DNA of 64,000 bases, taken from NCBI RefSeq assembly GCF_000260135.1, contig NZ_JH651384.1:3642693-3706692 (forward strand). The letters run 5' to 3'. Position numbers and translations under genes: made by a program. Positions 33,222 to 42,280 of the stretch are shown piece by piece. Numbering within the stretch: the stretch's first letter is position 1; every line of letters starts with the position of its first letter. The notes beneath the pieces were generated by a model. That model made no database searches, was not told the origin of the DNA, and saw only the letters and a program-made list of their open reading frames with translations. Source of the DNA: Thiothrix nivea DSM 5205. GTDB taxonomy: Bacteria; Pseudomonadota; Gammaproteobacteria; Thiotrichales; Thiotrichaceae.

Positions 33222-36200
33222 ATGAATACTGCGAAAATGAAAAAAACTTTGATGACGGCGATCTGTCTGGGCTTTGCCGTAGCTCAACCCGGTTTATTGT
33301 CAGCAGCATCATTGCCTACCGGTTTTGGTACCTGTGAAGGGCAATATTGCCCTGCTTCTTATCAGTCTCCACAAAACTGTGGCCTCAATGGTGCAGATTC
33401 AGGGTACAGCGTATTTGTTGGCGGAAACCTTACGAGCAATGCGGCAGAGCTTGAAGGTCTGGGGCTGATTGGAGGAAATCTGACACTAAATTCACAATAC
33501 AATGTTGGTCAGGTAGGCGTTGGTAGTTGCACTACCGCGCCGTGGGGTGGTGACCAGCTCCAGGTAGGTGGAAGCATCAATGATGTTTCAAAAGTTCGGT
33601 TACCAAACACCGGCGGAGGATATCGGCAAAATGGCGCCGGAATCCCGAATTTTACTACCTATGTCAGTGAGGCAATCTCAGGGTTGACATCAATAAGCTC
33701 CTGCCTGGGTGGATTTGATGAAACAGCGGATAGCCAGGTTTACAGGGGAACCTTGCTGTCACAGTGGGGGCAGGTGACACTGGACTGTGATAGTGGAATA
33801 AAAACTAACGGTATGTGTCCTGCGGGTATATACCTGTTTGATCAAGCTACAGATATTGATGTCGGCTATATCTCTTCCCTGGATGCCTCAGTGTTTCCTT
33901 CCGATGGAAGTGCTACCTTGATCATCAATATGACAGGCGTCTCGGCTACAGTCAGGGTGCAATCTGCTAATTCCACCCCGACACATGTGATTTCCCGTTA
34001 TCTGCTGTGGAATTTTCCCAATGCGACAACGGTGAATATTGAGGGCTCGTCACAGTTTGACGGGATGGTGCTGGCGCCTAAAGCCAATGTCACTGTTAAT
34101 GCCTCAGGCATGAATGGGCGTTTTGTCGCGGGCGGTGATGTTGTACACAATCCAGGTGGTTCTGAATTCCATAATTATGATTTTATTGGCTCTATTCCTG
34201 ACTCATGTCTTGCCCCCATGCCTGCGCCGCCATCTGTTGAAATCGGCAACCGGGTCTGGGCAGACCTGGATGCCGACGGCATTCAGGACGCTGGGGAGCC
34301 AGGCATAGACGGTGTAGACGTTACCCTGAGCTGTTCTGTTTATCCTTATTTGGATTCCACCACAACAACTTCCGGAGGTGGAGAATATTACTTCAGTAAC
34401 GCTATGGGCGGCACGAATGTCCCGTCTATGGCCTTTGGCAAAGCCTGTACCGTGAGTATTGCAGATGGGCAGGCTGCCCTGACGGGTTATTCGCTGACGC
34501 AGCAAAATGCTGGTGGGGACAGCAGTAACGACCCGGCAACCGATTTACACGACTCGGATGCGGCGGAGAGCAACGGCAAAGCTAGCATCAGTTTCACGGT
34601 AGGGAATGCTGGCGAGGACAATCATGGTCTGGATTTTGGTTTTACCGGAGAGATCTGTAGCCTGAATCCCCCCACCATTGTGTCCAGTTGTAATGACAAT
34701 GGCACCAGTTCTGACCCATCCGATGACACTTTCAGTTACACCATTAACCTGACCGGCTCCAATGCCGGGACAAGCTATAACATTGGTGGTGGTGATGTGC
34801 ATTCAGGCGTCACATACGACATTGATCAGGGGCCATTTGGCAACTTCCCGATCAGTGGCGGTGATATTAGCCTGACGCTGACGGATTTCGATGAGGTCGC
34901 CTGTACGCTGGCGGACGTGGCGGTGGCAGCCCCGGCTACCTGCTCAGACCAGGCTCCGCCACGGACACCGTTGCCGTTGGTTTCCGCTTCCTGTAGCGCG
35001 ACGGATTCTGACCTTTCCACTTCCTCCTATGTTTACGGGCATCAGATCGACGGGAGCCATAAAGACAAGGCCGCCCTGGTGTCCTTTGCCTACACCGATG
35101 TGAACGACCCGCTAACCCCCCTGGCAACCGCCGCGCAAATCGGCACAACCTGGGGGCTGGCGCATCATGAGTCCGGCAACACGCTGTACGCCGCCGCACT
35201 GATGAAGCGTCATGCCGGTTTCGGCCCGGGTGGCCCCGGCGCCATCTATCAGGTTCATGCCGGTACGGACGGGGAACTGGGGACAACGGATGATGCGTTG
35301 GGCACGTTGGTGACACTGAATGCCGGTACTGACCCACACCCGGCGACAGCGGCAGGGGATTGGTTCCACGACGCCGCCTCTTTCGATGCTGTCGGCAAGC
35401 TGGGGCTGGGGGATATTGACCTGGCGGCGGATGGCTCTGCCTTGTATGCCATCAACCTGTATGACCGCAAGCTTTACAGCATTCCGCTCAGCGGCGCTAC
35501 CCCGCCGGTAGCCGGTTCCCCCACCAGCACCGCGTTGCCGGTGCCGGGAGACTGCCCGCTTGACCCGGCAACACCATCCGGGGAGATGAACCTGAATGTG
35601 CGGCCGTTTGCTGTCAAGGTCAACGGCGACCGCTTGTACGTCGGTATGACCTGTACCGCCCAGTCGACTGGCAATGCGGCGGATTTGCGTGCCTATGTGT
35701 ATGAATACGATGGTACGGATTTCCTCCAGGTTTTGAATGTGCCACTGAATTACACCCGTGGCACGGATACCGGCATGAACCTGGATTGGCGGGCCTGGAC
35801 GGATGATTTCACCCAGATCACCCCGTTGCCGGCTGATAATAGCTACCGGGTGAGGCCGCAGCCATGGTTGGCCGACCTTGAATTCGATGGCGGTGACCTG
35901 ATCCTCGGTTTCCGCGACCGTACCGGCGACCAGTTGGGGCGCTTTGCCGGGTCAACGGACACCAATGACAACGGTACCTATACAGCGCTGGCCTTCGGTG
36001 ACATCCTGCGTGCCTGTGGCAATCCGGACGGCTACTGGACGCTGGAGGCAAACGGCAGTTGCGGCTCTGCCAGCAGCAGCGGCGTCGGTAATGGCATCGG
36101 CCCGAATAACGGTGAGTTTTACGTCGGGGATCAGGGTATTCATATCAACAGTTCCTCCGGCGCCTTGGCTTTATTGGGCGGCTCAGGCGAAGTGGTCACA

Positions 36201-36650
36201 ACGCAAATGGACGCGGCGCAGGCCGTGACCAGCGGCGTGCGTTGGCTTTCCAATAGTGACGGGCAGGCGCTGCGCGGCAAAACAGTTGCCCTTGGTGGCA
36301 TCACCAATGAAGGTTTCGGCAAGGGTAATGGGCTTGGGGATCTGGAAATCCTGTGCGCCACACCGGTGCAGGTTGATATCGAATTAACCAAAACGGCTGA
36401 TAAAACCAGTGTTAAACGTGGAGACACGGTGGTTTATACCCTGACTGCCAGCAACACCAGTACAACCAATGCCACAGGTGTCCAGGTGACGGATGTGCTG
36501 CCAGCAGGTGTAACGCTAACCTCCCCGCCAGAACAGGCGTCACAGGCATCGCAAGGCACGTACAACAGGACAACGGGTGTCTGGGACATTGGCAATCTGG
36601 ATGCGGGGCAGCCGCCCGTGACGCTGACCATTACCGTGACAGTGGATTAA
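33222..36650 (+). CDS. Large secreted surface protein 1 (choice-of-anchor A, SdrD-B, DUF11)
   Basis: About 1142 residues. A signal peptide (KKTLMTAICLGFAVAQPGLLSAA) is followed by a choice-of-anchor-A-type domain (about residues 30-325; GYSVFVGGNLTSNAAELEGLGLIGGNL). Then come an SdrD B-like Ca-binding domain (about 339-476; EIGNRVWADLDADGIQDAGEPGIDGVDV), a small repeat-like domain (477-585), a long divergent domain with the KRHAGFGP motif and internal repeats suggestive of a beta-propeller (about 590-1040), and one C-terminal DUF11 domain ending LTITVTVD. No LPXTG, membrane anchor or T9SS sorting domain follows. Start codon uncertain (33207, 33222 or 33237). The stop lies 13 bases from the convergent ATPase stop. 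Probably an extracellular or sheath adhesin (inference). Confidence 0.8.
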   Translation: MNTAKMKKTLMTAICLGFAVAQPGLLSAASLPTGFGTCEGQYCPASYQSPQNCGLNGADSGYSVFVGGNLTSNAAELEGLGLIGGNLTLNSQYNVGQVGVGSCTTAPWGGDQLQVGGSINDVSKVRLPNTGGGYRQNGAGIPNFTTYVSEAISGLTSISSCLGGFDETADSQVYRGTLLSQWGQVTLDCDSGIKTNGMCPAGIYLFDQATDIDVGYISSLDASVFPSDGSATLIINMTGVSATVRVQSANSTPTHVISRYLLWNFPNATTVNIEGSSQFDGMVLAPKANVTVNASGMNGRFVAGGDVVHNPGGSEFHNYDFIGSIPDSCLAPMPAPPSVEIGNRVWADLDADGIQDAGEPGIDGVDVTLSCSVYPYLDSTTTTSGGGEYYFSNAMGGTNVPSMAFGKACTVSIADGQAALTGYSLTQQNAGGDSSNDPATDLHDSDAAESNGKASISFTVGNAGEDNHGLDFGFTGEICSLNPPTIVSSCNDNGTSSDPSDDTFSYTINLTGSNAGTSYNIGGGDVHSGVTYDIDQGPFGNFPISGGDISLTLTDFDEVACTLADVAVAAPATCSDQAPPRTPLPLVSASCSATDSDLSTSSYVYGHQIDGSHKDKAALVSFAYTDVNDPLTPLATAAQIGTTWGLAHHESGNTLYAAALMKRHAGFGPGGPGAIYQVHAGTDGELGTTDDALGTLVTLNAGTDPHPATAAGDWFHDAASFDAVGKLGLGDIDLAADGSALYAINLYDRKLYSIPLSGATPPVAGSPTSTALPVPGDCPLDPATPSGEMNLNVRPFAVKVNGDRLYVGMTCTAQSTGNAADLRAYVYEYDGTDFLQVLNVPLNYTRGTDTGMNLDWRAWTDDFTQITPLPADNSYRVRPQPWLADLEFDGGDLILGFRDRTGDQLGRFAGSTDTNDNGTYTALAFGDILRACGNPDGYWTLEANGSCGSASSSGVGNGIGPNNGEFYVGDQGIHINSSSGALALLGGSGEVVTTQMDAAQAVTSGVRWLSNSDGQALRGKTVALGGITNEGFGKGNGLGDLEILCATPVQVDIELTKTADKTSVKRGDTVVYTLTASNTSTTNATGVQVTDVLPAGVTLTSPPEQASQASQGTYNRTTGVWDIGNLDAGQPPVTLTITVTVD

Positions 36651-36663
36651 GCAAGTCAGCCCG

Positions 36664-38265
36664 TCAGGCTCCCCACACCCCAATCTGGCGCGTGCCGTAC
36701 AGTTCGGCACGCTGCCAGATACGCGCATCCCAGGCCGTTTCCGGGCGGCGGTCGAAAATCAGCAGGTGCGCCTCATCCGCCCCGCACTGGTCGGCATAGC
36801 TGGCGGTCTGTTCCAAGCCTTCGGCCAGGGTGGTTTCCAGCGACTTGTGCAGGATTTTCAACTCCAGCACGATGCGCTGCACCTCGCCGTAAAAGCCCTG
36901 TTCCTCATCCAGCGGCCATTCGATGTACAGGTCGGTGCGTTTCCTGCCCAGGCCGTATTCGCGGTTGATGCGCCCGCCGCCGTTGATGATGCGCTGTAAA
37001 AACGCTTGCAGCAGCAATTGCGGCCCGGCCTCCTTGTAGTCAAAACGCTCAATCCAGGCATCGGCGTTCTCGCGGAAAAACTGCTGGAAGGCGGCCAGCA
37101 GTTTGGGCATGTCGAGGCGGCGTTGCGGGGTCAGGTACCAAGCCTGCTGGTGGGCAATGGTGACTTGCCGCGTCCAGGTGAGTTCACGTGGGATCACCTC
37201 CTGGTAGATGCGGTTGGCAATGCGCAATTGCGGGCGGGTTTCGATCAGGCCCAGGTCAACAGCGTATTGCATGTCGTCGGGGGAAATCGTATCCGTGCCG
37301 CTCATGCTGCCTGCCAGCAACTGGCTGATGACCGCGTGTACACGCGGCTCGCGCAGCTTGTCGGTCAACTGGTCAAGGTGGGTGGCGCGGGACTGGATCA
37401 GGCGTTCGCGGGCGGCGCGGTAGCGTTCCAGCGTGAGGGGGGTGCTGCGGTCGCGGGCGGCCTTGTCTTTCCAGGTCAGCTCATGCCCCAGGGCATTGAC
37501 CAGCCAGGGTTGCCCACAGGTGTCTTCCCACAGTTCAGGAAAGATGGCGCTATCGAAGCGTTGTCCGGTGTCTGCCGTGTGTTGGGCATACAAGGTGTTG
37601 ACTTCATCCCGGCTGAAACTGCCGATGCGTAACGACTCGCTCTTGACGTTGAAAGCGCTGCCGCCGGTAATGATCTCATGGTGCGAGGTGTGGATGCGGT
37701 AATCGCGCACATCGCGCACCCCGCACAGGATGGCGCTGTGTACGAATGGCACGCCGGGGCGGCCAATGTAGCCTTCGCGCAACTGGCGCAGCAGGGAAAT
37801 CAGCGTGTCACCGACCAGGGCATCGACTTCATCAACCATCAGTACAATGGGCTTGTCGTTTTCCCTTGCCCAGCGGCTGAGGAGTTCGCGCAGGGTGGCG
37901 TGTTCGCCCATTATTGGCCACAGTTCATGATGCCAGTGGCGTAAACGTGAATCCTGCAAACGTGCTTCTGCGCCATAGATCAGGCTGCCCAGGATGGCCT
38001 TCATCCCGGCGGCGACATCGTTGCGTGCCGCTTGCGCGGATTCGACATTGATGTAGAGTGCAGTGTACTCACCCGCCTGGTTGAGCGCGTCCATCATCGC
38101 CAGCAACAGGCTGGTCTTGCCGGTCTGGCGCGGGGCGTGCAGGACGAAGAACTTTTCATCATCAATCAGGCGCTGGATTTCAGCCCAGTCTACCCGGCTT
38201 GTTGGGTCAATAAAATAGTGTTTGTCGGGTCTGACAGGGCCTGCGGTGTTGAAATGTCGGGGCAT
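36664..38265 (-). CDS. AAA ATPase with C-terminal PD-(D/E)XK nuclease-like domain, copy 1
   Basis: A 533-residue cytoplasmic protein. The N-terminus PRHFNTAGPV...HYFIDP is followed by Walker A (HAPRQTGKTSLL, about residues 43-54) and Walker B (PIVLMVDEVDALVGD, about 148-162); a winged-helix-like middle follows. The C-terminal 120 residues look like a PD-(D/E)XK nuclease domain: GGGRINREYGLGRKRTDLYIEW supplies the Asp, and the strand RIVLELKIL supplies E-x-K. This 'AAA-like plus PDDEXK' family is widespread, multicopy and of unknown function. It is tail-to-tail with surface protein 1 and divergent from surface protein 2. A second copy at 42281 has nearly the same last 240 residues but differs in patches elsewhere. 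Confidence 0.85.
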   Translation of the reverse strand: MPRHFNTAGPVRPDKHYFIDPTSRVDWAEIQRLIDDEKFFVLHAPRQTGKTSLLLAMMDALNQAGEYTALYINVESAQAARNDVAAGMKAILGSLIYGAEARLQDSRLRHWHHELWPIMGEHATLRELLSRWARENDKPIVLMVDEVDALVGDTLISLLRQLREGYIGRPGVPFVHSAILCGVRDVRDYRIHTSHHEIITGGSAFNVKSESLRIGSFSRDEVNTLYAQHTADTGQRFDSAIFPELWEDTCGQPWLVNALGHELTWKDKAARDRSTPLTLERYRAARERLIQSRATHLDQLTDKLREPRVHAVISQLLAGSMSGTDTISPDDMQYAVDLGLIETRPQLRIANRIYQEVIPRELTWTRQVTIAHQQAWYLTPQRRLDMPKLLAAFQQFFRENADAWIERFDYKEAGPQLLLQAFLQRIINGGGRINREYGLGRKRTDLYIEWPLDEEQGFYGEVQRIVLELKILHKSLETTLAEGLEQTASYADQCGADEAHLLIFDRRPETAWDARIWQRAELYGTRQIGVWGA

Positions 38266-38458
38266 GGGCTATCCAGGGAAGAAAGGCATTCCCCCATTAT
38301 AGCAGCAAGGGCGCTGTCACTGGCGCTTCATGATGTGGTTCAGCCATAAGCAAGGCTGATTGAGTCATTATCCGCACATTATCGGCTAAAAAACGATGGC
38401 CGGTAGTGATTTTGTGACGAATGCTGTTAGGCGTTCAGGGCGTAGAATAATTAAAGGT
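38266..38458. promoter_or_regulatory. Conserved divergent intergenic element, copy 2 (split by an IS)
   Basis: About 190 bases between ATPase copy 1 and surface protein 2, nearly identical to 44269-44469. It includes the core AATGCTGTTAGGCGTTCAGG followed by GCGTAGAATAATTAAAGGT (38420-38458). In the other copy this runs straight into GATCAATCATGGGG; here an IS separates it from the start codon. It probably carries promoters for the divergent ATPase and surface-protein genes. Confidence 0.6.
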
Positions 38459-39581
38459 TAGGACTTACGCATTGACGGCGGCCTGAAATTGTGGGTTGAG
38501 GTGCTGCTTGCCTTGCATGAAGCGGCTGACAAAAGCAGCCACAGCATCCGTGTACAAGTCGCGTTGCCATTGGTAGGCGTTGCTGATGATGTCAACAAAC
38601 TGCATCTGTTGCAGGTGGACATAGCTGCACAAGGCGGCAAAGATATGGTTACGTATCGGGACGTTGCCGCGTACCTGGAATTTCTCGATATGGCAGACCT
38701 GCTTGATCATGCGGTGGTATTGCTCAATCTGCCAATGCTGGTCATGCAGGGTCTGGAAATCCGCTTGCTGGAAGGTGTCATAGGCGTCAGCATTCGGGAG
38801 GAAAACCACGTAATGGCGCAGTTGGTCTTTTAACTGCGTCCGAAACAGCTTTACCTCGCCAAATTCGCGTAACCAGACCCTCAGCCCGTCAGCAGGGATG
38901 TCCAGTTTCTGTACCTGCACCCATGACCCCTTTTCGGTGGATACCCGGCGGTTGCTTTCCACAGCGAACAGGAACCCCATGCGGTGGTTTCTTACCGTTT
39001 TGAGGTTGCCCACACAGGAATACCAGCTATCCCCGGTCATGAAGGCGGGTTGCAGCCCCCATGCCAACACGTCCTCCAGCATGTCGAGGAAATAATCATT
39101 CTTGGTCTTGCCCTCTGCCTTGTCATACACCCGGTAGTTGACCGGCAGGCTGCGCCCTTGCGGGTCACTGTAATACAACGTGATCAGGTTCAGCCCCTTG
39201 ACCACCCGGTGGTGCTTGCCTGACCAGAAGTGTCCAACCAGCTCCATATGCTGGCTGTAGGGTTTGTCCAGCGTGCTGTCATCCACATTCAATGTCCCGC
39301 CCACCAGGTTCAGCAGCCGCGATGCTTCGTTGAACAGGTCTTTTGGCTCATAGGCTTCCCGCAACAGGAAGCGGTTTACACTGTCATGCGAGATGCCCAT
39401 CACTTCCGACAGGCGGGTGCAGGTGCTTGATTTCGGTTCACTCATCAGAAACCCCATGTACATTGGCAGGGTGCAATTGGCTGTCGGTGGGCGTTTGGGC
39501 CTTCTTATCATTGGCTTTTATGTCGCGTGAAAAACTTATTCCTGACACAGACAGGGCTGCTTCGTCAATGCGTAAGTCCTA
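38459..39581 (-). mobile_element. Insertion sequence, about 1123 bp, DDE transposase
   Basis: Bounded by perfect inverted repeats TAGGACTTACGCATTGACG (38459-38477) and its complement (39563-39581), and flanked by a 5-bp target duplication AAGGT (38454-38458 and 39582-39586). The uninterrupted target is preserved before surface protein 3, which confirms the ends. One transposase gene fills the element. The IS family is probably IS4/IS701-like, not certain. Confidence 0.92.
38465..39511 (-). CDS. IS transposase (IS4/IS701-like DDE)
   Basis: A 348-residue transposase. The likely catalytic residues are Asp in TLNVDDSTLDKPYSQHMELV, Asp in AFMTGDSWYSCVGNLK and Glu in HWQIEQYHRMIKQVCHIEKFQVR, which has the Y-(2)-R-(3)-(6)-K-like signature of the IS4 superfamily. 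SGKHHRVVKGLNLITLYYSD is typical of cyanobacterial and Beggiatoa-type IS701 relatives. An inner ATG about 15 or 22 codons in could be the real start. The gene is intact, so the element may still be mobile. It is transcribed away from surface protein 2. Confidence 0.88.
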   Translation of the reverse strand: MIRRPKRPPTANCTLPMYMGFLMSEPKSSTCTRLSEVMGISHDSVNRFLLREAYEPKDLFNEASRLLNLVGGTLNVDDSTLDKPYSQHMELVGHFWSGKHHRVVKGLNLITLYYSDPQGRSLPVNYRVYDKAEGKTKNDYFLDMLEDVLAWGLQPAFMTGDSWYSCVGNLKTVRNHRMGFLFAVESNRRVSTEKGSWVQVQKLDIPADGLRVWLREFGEVKLFRTQLKDQLRHYVVFLPNADAYDTFQQADFQTLHDQHWQIEQYHRMIKQVCHIEKFQVRGNVPIRNHIFAALCSYVHLQQMQFVDIISNAYQWQRDLYTDAVAAFVSRFMQGKQHLNPQFQAAVNA

Positions 39582-39594
39582 AAGGTGATCAATC

Positions 39595-42267
39595 ATGGGG
39601 AAGGCAGATCAGGTAATCCGTGGGGGTAGGGGACTGACTTTACCCAGCGTCGGGAATAGTCGGCGTGGGGTTAACGCCAATAGGGCGTACCGGAAACCTG
39701 TGCTGGCTCTCATGTTATTGTGGGTGCTGCTGTTGACAGGAGGGGAGGCACTGGCCTTCACGCTGAGTGGGCCGATTACGGGCCGGGTCTACCAGGACTT
39801 CGATAGCGACGGCACCATCGATACCAGCGGCACGGTGCAGGATGTTGGCGTCGCCAATGTACAAGTCTCGATCTACGACTCCACTGGGGCGTTGCGCGAG
39901 ACGACGACTACCGATGCGAACGGAGACTACACCTTTACGGTAGCTTCGTTGGATGGCGTGCAGGGGCCTTATCGTGTGGAGTTCACCAACCTGCCCAGCG
40001 GCTACGAACCCAGCCGAGTGGCCAGCGGCACACAGAACGGTACGAGCGTACAGTTTATCAATGCGGACACCGCCGCTGCCCGCACGGTCAACTTCGCTGT
40101 GTTGGAGCCTTGTGACTATTGCCAAGCCAACCCCTTGTTGACAACCACAGGTCAACGCAACGGCTCCGGGTTCGGGCTAAACCAGACGAGCGTGATGTCC
40201 TTTCAATACAACGCAACAGGCGCCGTGGCAGGTGTGGCTGCCATCAGTGACACCGGGAGCGTGTGGGGGGTGGCGTATGACCGTGACAACAAACTCCTCT
40301 TTACTTCTGCCCTGGCAAAACGACACGCTGGTTTTGGTCCGCAAGGCAGTGGCGGCATCTACGTCATGGATATGAGTCTTGCCACCCCTGCCATTGTGGG
40401 GAGTTTTACGATCAGTGGTGTGAGCGGCATTTCGACAGGCGCTATTTCCCGCTCACGGGTTACTGGGGCGATTTCAGCAGGTGCTGCCGGTGATAATCAA
40501 TTGTCGGATGTCTCGACTAACCCGAACCGCGATCTGGATGCCTTTGCCAAGGTGGGTCTGACCAGTTTGGGTGATATTGATGTGGATGAGAACGGCAATT
40601 TGTGGGTCGTCAACATCAACTCAGGGGCCCAGTCGTTGGTCAAGTTAGATTTGTCGGGCTACACACCGGTGATGAATGGGGCACCCCCTTCACTTACAAA
40701 TTATCCGTTGTCGTCACTCAGTGGATTACCCGCTTGTTCAGGTGGCTCCTTCCGCCCATGGGCACTGGCTTTTCAGCAAGGAAAGGGTTATTTGGGTGGT
40801 GTGTGCGATGCCATGACTTCGCAAAATGCGGCGAACCTGCGGGCGTATGTGTTGCAGTTTGACCCAGCCGCCGCTACGCCGGGTTTTAGCACTGTTATTT
40901 CCTTCCCGCTCAACTTTACTCGTGAAAATGTGGGAGGGAACCGTGTCGGTAAATGGCGACCGTGGGTCACCGGTTGGTCGAATGTGACTACGGCAGCAAC
41001 GGCAGAGGGAACCAAAGTCCGTCAAGGTACTTTCTACGCCTATGCTCAACCGATCTTGAGTGACATCGTGTTTACAGACAACGGCTCCATGGTGCTGGGA
41101 TTTATCGACCGCATGGGGCATCAATTGGGAGCGGTGAATTATGTACCCGTTTCCGGCTCGACGACAACCATTGATGTCACCGCTGGTGGCGATATCGTGC
41201 AGGTTTGTAATGTCAATGGCTCATGGGTGCTGGAAGGGTCGGCAGCCAGTTGTCGGCATAACGATCCTGCGTTGGGCAGTGGCACCATTGGTTCCCTGGA
41301 TACAGACGGCCCATCGAATGTTGGCGAGTATTATTTTCAGGAATCCTATGACGGCAATCATGAAGAACTAGCAAACGGCGGGCTGGTGATTCTTCCCGGT
41401 ACAAACGAAGTGGTAGCGACCTTGTATGATCCTGAACCGCCAAACGCTGGTGTCACCAACGTGAATATCCAGGGCGCACGCTGGTTCAATACGACCAGCG
41501 GTGCGATGGCGCGGTATAATCAACTGGTTGGTGGAGTGGCTACCGCAAACTTTGGTAAGGCACATGGTTTGGGTGATCTGGAATTATTGTGCGACCCTGC
41601 CCCCATCGAAATCGGCAACCGTGTGTGGGAAGACACCGATGGCGACGGCATCCAGGATGCAGGCGAAGCGGGCATTGACGGTGTTGACGTTACCCTGACC
41701 TGCGGTAGCGATGATGCCACGGCGACCACGGCCAATGGTGGCCAGTACCTGTTTTCCAGTACCAGCAATGCTGCTTTCCTGTCTTCCGGCAAGACCTGCA
41801 CGGTTGTGGTTACCAACGGGCAGCCCGAACTGACTGGCCTGGAGGTCACTGCCCAGAATGCTGACGGGGCGACGGATAACAACGCTACGACGGACTTGCG
41901 TGACTCTGACGCTAGCGCCGCCGGGCAGATTGTTGTGACCGTCGGGGAGCCGGGTGAGAATAACCATACGCTGGATTTTGGCTACCGGGAAGCGGCAGTT
42001 GACATCGAACTGGGCAAGGTCGCCGACAAAGCCAATGCCCGCCGTGGCGACACGGTGGTTTATACCCTGACGGCCAGCAATACCAGTACAACAAATGCCA
42101 CCGGTGTACAGGTGACGGATGTGCTGCCCGCCGGGGTAACGCTGGCAACCGGGACGCCGCCGGTAGCATCGCAAGGCACGTACAACACGACAACGGGTGT
42201 CTGGGACATTGGCAACCTGGGGGCAGGGCAGGACGAGACGCTGACCATTACCGTGACAGTGGATTAA
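39595..42267 (+). CDS. Large secreted surface protein 2 (SdrD-B, DUF11)
   Basis: 890 residues. A long basic N-region precedes the signal helix (KPVLALMLLWVLLLTGGEALA). Residues about 58-165 form an SdrD B-like domain (ITGRVYQDFDSDGTIDTSG). A CDYCQAN motif opens a divergent central domain (about 180-665) with KRHAGFGP and LGDIDVDENGNLWVVN repeats suggesting a propeller. A second SdrD-B domain (about 668-800; DTDGDGIQDAGEAGIDG, EF-hand-like calcium loops) and one DUF11 domain ending LTITVTVD follow. The ends are almost identical to surface protein 3; the central part is not. No cell-wall or membrane anchor is visible. Its promoter region is split by an IS 13 bases before the ATG, so the gene may be silent or driven from the IS. 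Confidence 0.82.
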   Translation: MGKADQVIRGGRGLTLPSVGNSRRGVNANRAYRKPVLALMLLWVLLLTGGEALAFTLSGPITGRVYQDFDSDGTIDTSGTVQDVGVANVQVSIYDSTGALRETTTTDANGDYTFTVASLDGVQGPYRVEFTNLPSGYEPSRVASGTQNGTSVQFINADTAAARTVNFAVLEPCDYCQANPLLTTTGQRNGSGFGLNQTSVMSFQYNATGAVAGVAAISDTGSVWGVAYDRDNKLLFTSALAKRHAGFGPQGSGGIYVMDMSLATPAIVGSFTISGVSGISTGAISRSRVTGAISAGAAGDNQLSDVSTNPNRDLDAFAKVGLTSLGDIDVDENGNLWVVNINSGAQSLVKLDLSGYTPVMNGAPPSLTNYPLSSLSGLPACSGGSFRPWALAFQQGKGYLGGVCDAMTSQNAANLRAYVLQFDPAAATPGFSTVISFPLNFTRENVGGNRVGKWRPWVTGWSNVTTAATAEGTKVRQGTFYAYAQPILSDIVFTDNGSMVLGFIDRMGHQLGAVNYVPVSGSTTTIDVTAGGDIVQVCNVNGSWVLEGSAASCRHNDPALGSGTIGSLDTDGPSNVGEYYFQESYDGNHEELANGGLVILPGTNEVVATLYDPEPPNAGVTNVNIQGARWFNTTSGAMARYNQLVGGVATANFGKAHGLGDLELLCDPAPIEIGNRVWEDTDGDGIQDAGEAGIDGVDVTLTCGSDDATATTANGGQYLFSSTSNAAFLSSGKTCTVVVTNGQPELTGLEVTAQNADGATDNNATTDLRDSDASAAGQIVVTVGEPGENNHTLDFGYREAAVDIELGKVADKANARRGDTVVYTLTASNTSTTNATGVQVTDVLPAGVTLATGTPPVASQGTYNTTTGVWDIGNLGAGQDETLTITVTVD

Positions 42268-42280
42268 GCAAGCCAGCCCG

